From Kitasatospora sp. NBC_01250 (GTDB taxonomy: Bacteria; Actinomycetota; Actinomycetes; Streptomycetales; Streptomycetaceae), in the NCBI RefSeq assembly GCF_036226465.1, contig NZ_CP108476.1, positions 2,914,001-2,978,000 of the forward strand: a stretch of DNA of 64,000 nt, written 5' to 3'. Below are positions 61,461-64,000 of this stretch, piece after piece. The notes under the pieces are model-generated. The model was not told where the DNA came from and did not search any database. It saw nothing but the letters and a program-made list of their open reading frames with translations. Made by a program: the position numbers and the translations under genes. The stretch's first letter is position 1, and every line of letters begins with the position of its first letter.

Positions 61461-61814
61461 GTGACCAGCGCAGCGCACCACTCCGACGAGCCTCGTATCC
61501 CGATGCCACCCCTGGAGTACCCGGCTCTCCGGAAGGCGGTGGCGGTGCTCGTTCCGTCCCGCCTGCCCGAGCTGTTCGAGGACATGCAGCAGGCTTTCAC
61601 CTGGGCCTCCGAGCGTGACAGCCTGGCGCCGGTCCACCTCTTCCACCGCAAGTGGGGCGTCATCGTCGCGATCGAGCGCGTGCCCGCTCGGGCGGAGCGC
61701 TTCCACAGCTGCGAACGGCTGGTGGCCCAGTCCGAAGATCCCGCCGAGCGGCGTGCCGCGGCTCTCGAGCTCGCCGCCCTGCTGGCCGAGGCCGGCCAGG
61801 AGATCTCAGCGTGA
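61461..61814 (+). CDS. Small DUF6247-like protein (117 aa)
   Basis: The GTG at 61461 is preceded by GGAG at good spacing; a GTG at 61434 would lie upstream of the ribosome site. The protein is helical: ALRKAVAVLVPSRLPELFEDMQQAF, then HLFHRKWGVIVAIERVPARAERFHSCE, then an Ala/Leu-rich tail. The layout (ALR-x-A...P-x-R-x-x-x-F/L and a central W-x-V-x-V-A-I) resembles DUF6247 proteins, which often sit beside RelE-like toxins; no such gene is adjacent here. It occupies a ~500-bp segment bracketed by copies of the murA gene end. Confidence 0.75.
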   Translation: MTSAAHHSDEPRIPMPPLEYPALRKAVAVLVPSRLPELFEDMQQAFTWASERDSLAPVHLFHRKWGVIVAIERVPARAERFHSCERLVAQSEDPAERRAAALELAALLAEAGQEISA

Positions 61815-61832
61815 GCCAGTGGACCTGGGAGT

Positions 61833-61884
61833 TCAGATGTCCCGGAACGTCTCGATCTGCGCCCCGATCGAGTTCAGCCGGTCC
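61833..61884 (-). repeat. Direct repeat, right copy: 3' end of the HTH-MurA gene
   Basis: Intact counterpart of 61332-61383, lying inside the coding sequence and including its stop codon. Shared core TCAGATGTCCCGGA and CCCCGATCGAGTTCA. The pair resembles attachment-site or target duplication around a small inserted cassette. Confidence 0.85.
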
Positions 61885-63362
61885 GCCAGGTCCTCGTACC
61901 CCCGGTTGATCACGTACACGTTGCGCAGCACCGAGGTCCCCTCGGTCGCCAGCATCGCCAGCAGCACCACCACCGCGGGGCGCAGCGCCGGCGGACACAT
62001 CATCTCGGCGGCGCGCCACCGCGTCGGCCCCTCCACCAGCACCCGGTGCGGGTCCATCAGCTGGACGTTGGCGCCGAGGCGGGTCAGCTCGGTGAGGTAG
62101 ATGGCGCGGTTGTCGTAGACCCAGTCGTGGATCAGCGTGGAGCCCTGTGCGGTGGCGGCGATCGCCGCGAAGAACGGGACGTTGTCGATGTTGATGCCGG
62201 GGAACGGCATCGGGTGGATCTTGTCGATCGGCGCGTGCAGCTTGGACGGGCGGACCGTCAGGTCGACCAGCCGGGTGCGGCCGTTGTCGGCGAAGTACTC
62301 GGGGCCGCGGTCGTAGTCCAGGCCCATCTCCTCCAGCACCGCGAGCTCGATCTCCAGGAACTCCACGGGCGCCCGGCAGACCGTCAGCTCGGACTCGGTG
62401 ACCACGGCGGCGGCCAGCAGGCTCATCGCCTCCACCGGGTCCTCGGAGGGTGCGTAGTCCACGTCGCAGTCGATGACGGCCCGGCCGTGCACGGTGAGCG
62501 TGGTGGTGCCGATGCCCTCGATCTTGACGCCCAGGCGCTCCAGGAAGAAGCACAGGTCCTGGACCATGTAGTTGGGGCTGGCGTTGCGGATCACCGAGAT
62601 GCCGTCGTGCCGGGCGGCGGCGAGCAGCGCGTTCTCGGTCACGGTGTCGCCGCGCTCGGTCAGCACGATCGGGCGCTCGGGGCTGACGGTGCGGTCGACC
62701 TCGGCGTGGTAGAGGCCGGTGGTGGCGGTGACCTCCAGGCCGAAGCGGCGCAGCGCGGCCATGTGCGGCTCCACGGTGCGGGTGCCGAGGTCGCAGCCGC
62801 CCGCGTAGGGGAGCTTGAAGCGGTCCACCCGGTGCATCAGCGGGCCGAGGAACATGATGATCGACCGGGTGCGGCGGGCCGCGTCCTGGTCCATCGCGTC
62901 CAGGTCCAGCTCGGCCGGCGGGGTGATCTCCAGGTCGGCGCCGTCGTTGATCCAACGGGTCTTCACGCCGATGCTGTGCAGCACCTCCAGCAGGCGGTAG
63001 ACCTCCTCGATCCGGGCGACGCGGCGCAGCGTGGTGCGCCCGGTGGTGAGCAGCGAGGCGCAGAGCAGCGCGACGCACGCGTTCTTGCTCGTCTTGACGT
63101 CGATGCTGCCCGACAGGCGGCGCCCGCCGACCACCCGAAGGTGCATCGGACCGGCGTAGCCGAGCGAGACGATCTCGCTGTCCAGGGCCTCACTGATGCG
63201 GGCGATCATCTCAAGGCTGATGTTCTGTCCGCCGTTCTCGATCCGGTTGACCGCGCTCTGACTGGTGCCGAGAGCGGTCCCCAGCTCCGCCTGCGTCCAG
63301 CCACGGTGCTTGCGAGCGTCACGGATGAGCTTGCCGATGCGCGAGAGGTAGTCATCTGCCAT
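61833..63362 (-). CDS. HTH-XRE / UDP-GlcNAc 1-carboxyvinyltransferase (MurA-type) fusion
   Basis: 509 aa. Residues 1-68 are an XRE helix-turn-helix (RKHRGWTQAELGTALGTSQSAVNRIENG, split). From ~72 a complete MurA/EPSP-synthase fold follows: Lys93-Asn94 in KTSKNACV (UDP-GlcNAc/PEP contacts), catalytic Cys190 in YAGGCDLG, and EDPVEAMSL and FPGINIDN motifs. MurA transfers enolpyruvate to UDP-GlcNAc, the first committed step of peptidoglycan synthesis. The DNA-binding domain suggests it senses substrate or product and controls transcription, including its own. A palindrome lies 11 bases before the ATG, and there is no ribosome site, so a leaderless transcript is likely. Its 3' end is duplicated at 61332-61383. 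Confidence 0.94.
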   Translation of the reverse strand: MADDYLSRIGKLIRDARKHRGWTQAELGTALGTSQSAVNRIENGGQNISLEMIARISEALDSEIVSLGYAGPMHLRVVGGRRLSGSIDVKTSKNACVALLCASLLTTGRTTLRRVARIEEVYRLLEVLHSIGVKTRWINDGADLEITPPAELDLDAMDQDAARRTRSIIMFLGPLMHRVDRFKLPYAGGCDLGTRTVEPHMAALRRFGLEVTATTGLYHAEVDRTVSPERPIVLTERGDTVTENALLAAARHDGISVIRNASPNYMVQDLCFFLERLGVKIEGIGTTTLTVHGRAVIDCDVDYAPSEDPVEAMSLLAAAVVTESELTVCRAPVEFLEIELAVLEEMGLDYDRGPEYFADNGRTRLVDLTVRPSKLHAPIDKIHPMPFPGINIDNVPFFAAIAATAQGSTLIHDWVYDNRAIYLTELTRLGANVQLMDPHRVLVEGPTRWRAAEMMCPPALRPAVVVLLAMLATEGTSVLRNVYVINRGYEDLADRLNSIGAQIETFRDI

Positions 63363-63369
63363 AGCCGAG

Positions 63370-63391
63370 ACGATATCTCACGTATGAGATA
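63370..63391 (-). promoter_or_regulatory. Palindromic operator overlapping a probable leaderless promoter of the HTH-MurA gene
   Basis: TATCTCA-CGTA-TGAGATA (63374-63391) is a perfect 7-bp inverted repeat centred ~20 bases before the ATG. On the minus strand TATCGT (63375-63370), a TANNNT -10 hexamer, overlaps its end and is placed 7 bases before the ATG. The palindrome is AT-rich compared with its surroundings. It is probably bound by the HTH domain of the encoded protein (inference). Confidence 0.65.
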
Positions 63392-63396
63392 CGGGC

Positions 63397-63430
63397 GCGG
63401 GCGGCACCCCCCGTTCGGAGTACCGCCCGC
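63397..63430 (-). terminator. Hairpin after the ABC-2 transporter gene
   Basis: 10-bp stem with one mismatch (63397-63406 with 63421-63430), 32 bases after the stop of the transporter gene and upstream of the HTH-MurA promoter. It would insulate the two genes. Confidence 0.5.
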
Positions 63431-63461
63431 CCTGACCTGCGATGAAGACGCGTCAGGCGCC

Positions 63462-64000
63462 TCAGCCCTTCTGCATGACCTCCGGCTCGTGCCGCCGCAG
63501 CAGCCGCAGCACCAGGAAGGCCAGCGCGGTGGAGAGCACCACGAGCATCGCCGAGTCGATCGACCACTGCAGCACCGAGTGCTTCCACAGGCCGTCATGC
63601 TCGTTCATGTGCGCCGGATCGAGGATCATCATGTGGCCCAGGTCCAGCGTGGTGCCGACCACCGCGACGCCCCAGCGGGCCGGCATCAGCCAGGCGAACT
63701 GCGCCAGCCCGGCCTTGTCGAAGAGCTGGAAGAGGCAGCCGGTGAAGACGACCTGGATGATCGCGAACATCACCAGCAGCGGCATGGTCTTCTCGGCGGT
63801 CTTCACCAGGGCCGAGATGACCAGGCCGAACATCATCGAGGCGAAGCTCAGCAGGATGATGCCGATCGCCATCTCGATGGCGGGCGCGTTCTTGAAGATC
63901 AGGCCCTGGGTGGGCAGCGCCCGGGTGGAGAAGCCCACCGCCGCGATGATCGCGCCCTGCAGCACGCTGAAGATGCCGAGCACGATGATCTTCGACATCA
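63462..64000 (-). CDS. ABC-2 type transporter membrane domain, C-terminal part (partial)
   Basis: The frame stays open to the window edge, so the gene starts beyond 64000. The visible ~179 residues contain a start-like SKIIVLGIFSVLQGAIIAAVGF helix, further helices (AIEMAIGIILLSFASMMFGLVISAL and LLVMFAIIQVVFTGCLF), the loop QFAWLMPARWGVAVVGTTLDL, and a last helix (AMLVVLSTALAFLVLRLL) with a charged tail. This matches the C-terminal membrane domain of single-chain (often FHA-containing) ABC-2 exporters. The Met at 63998 is probably internal. Substrate unknown. Confidence 0.85.
   Translation of the reverse strand, partial: MSKIIVLGIFSVLQGAIIAAVGFSTRALPTQGLIFKNAPAIEMAIGIILLSFASMMFGLVISALVKTAEKTMPLLVMFAIIQVVFTGCLFQLFDKAGLAQFAWLMPARWGVAVVGTTLDLGHMMILDPAHMNEHDGLWKHSVLQWSIDSAMLVVLSTALAFLVLRLLRRHEPEVMQKG

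Noticed and set aside
61385..61706. Minus-strand ORF extending upstream from the murA-tail remnant
   Set aside because: Only the last ~16 codons resemble MurA; the rest is antisense to the DUF6247-like gene and has no similarity to the enzyme.

Overview
The window comes from a very GC-rich actinomycete. Codon use, GTG starts, the fused EccC ATPase, the DUF5753/DUF397 pair and the HTH-MurA fusion point to Streptomycetaceae (Streptomyces, Kitasatospora or Streptacidiphilus); the genus cannot be fixed from sequence alone. No stretch over about 215 bases lacks a gene, and no tRNA, rRNA, CRISPR array or transposase gene was seen.

Region 1 (45-49370) is a type VII secretion (T7SS/ESX) locus. On the minus strand it runs eccD, eccB, two small WXG100-like genes, a 139-aa gene, a strong hairpin, a 734-aa substrate-like gene, a second very strong hairpin, an EspL/YbaB-like gene, a 101-aa EspC-like gene and a single 35.1-kb gene for an 11,703-aa protein. 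On the plus strand, diverging from eccD, are eccC (three ATPase domains) and an 888-aa Pro-Glu-rich partner. The giant protein starts with a WXG100-like T7SS domain. It then carries, in order, two ADP-ribosyltransferase modules, four protein-glutaminase-like modules alternating with three snapalysin-like metalloprotease modules, a TcdA/TcdB-like glycosyltransferase, a third possible ADP-ribosyltransferase, an HD-like domain, a papain-fold glutamine deamidase and a C-terminal nucleic-acid deaminase. Six His/Cys 'lonely Cys' caspase-like modules are placed between them and could cut the chain into separate effectors. It reads as a T7SS counterpart of the MARTX toxins. No mycosin or EccE gene lies in the window.

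Region 2 (49378-53170) is a NarL-type response regulator and histidine kinase (minus), facing an ABC ATPase and permease (plus), a usual two-component/exporter arrangement. Region 3 (53270-54348) is a DUF5753 regulator with its DUF397 partner.

Region 4 (54372-61275) is accessory and metabolic: a HEAT-repeat gene between two identical hairpins, an epoxide-hydrolase-like enzyme, a collagen-like protein, a [3Fe-4S] ferredoxin, a CrtI-type FAD enzyme, an F420/LLM oxidoreductase and a Uma2 nuclease-like protein.

Region 5 (61332-64000) holds a small DUF6247-like gene flanked by a copy of the last ~52 bases of the neighbouring murA-type gene, the HTH-MurA fusion gene with a palindromic operator at its start, and the 3' end of an ABC-2 transporter gene that runs off the window.
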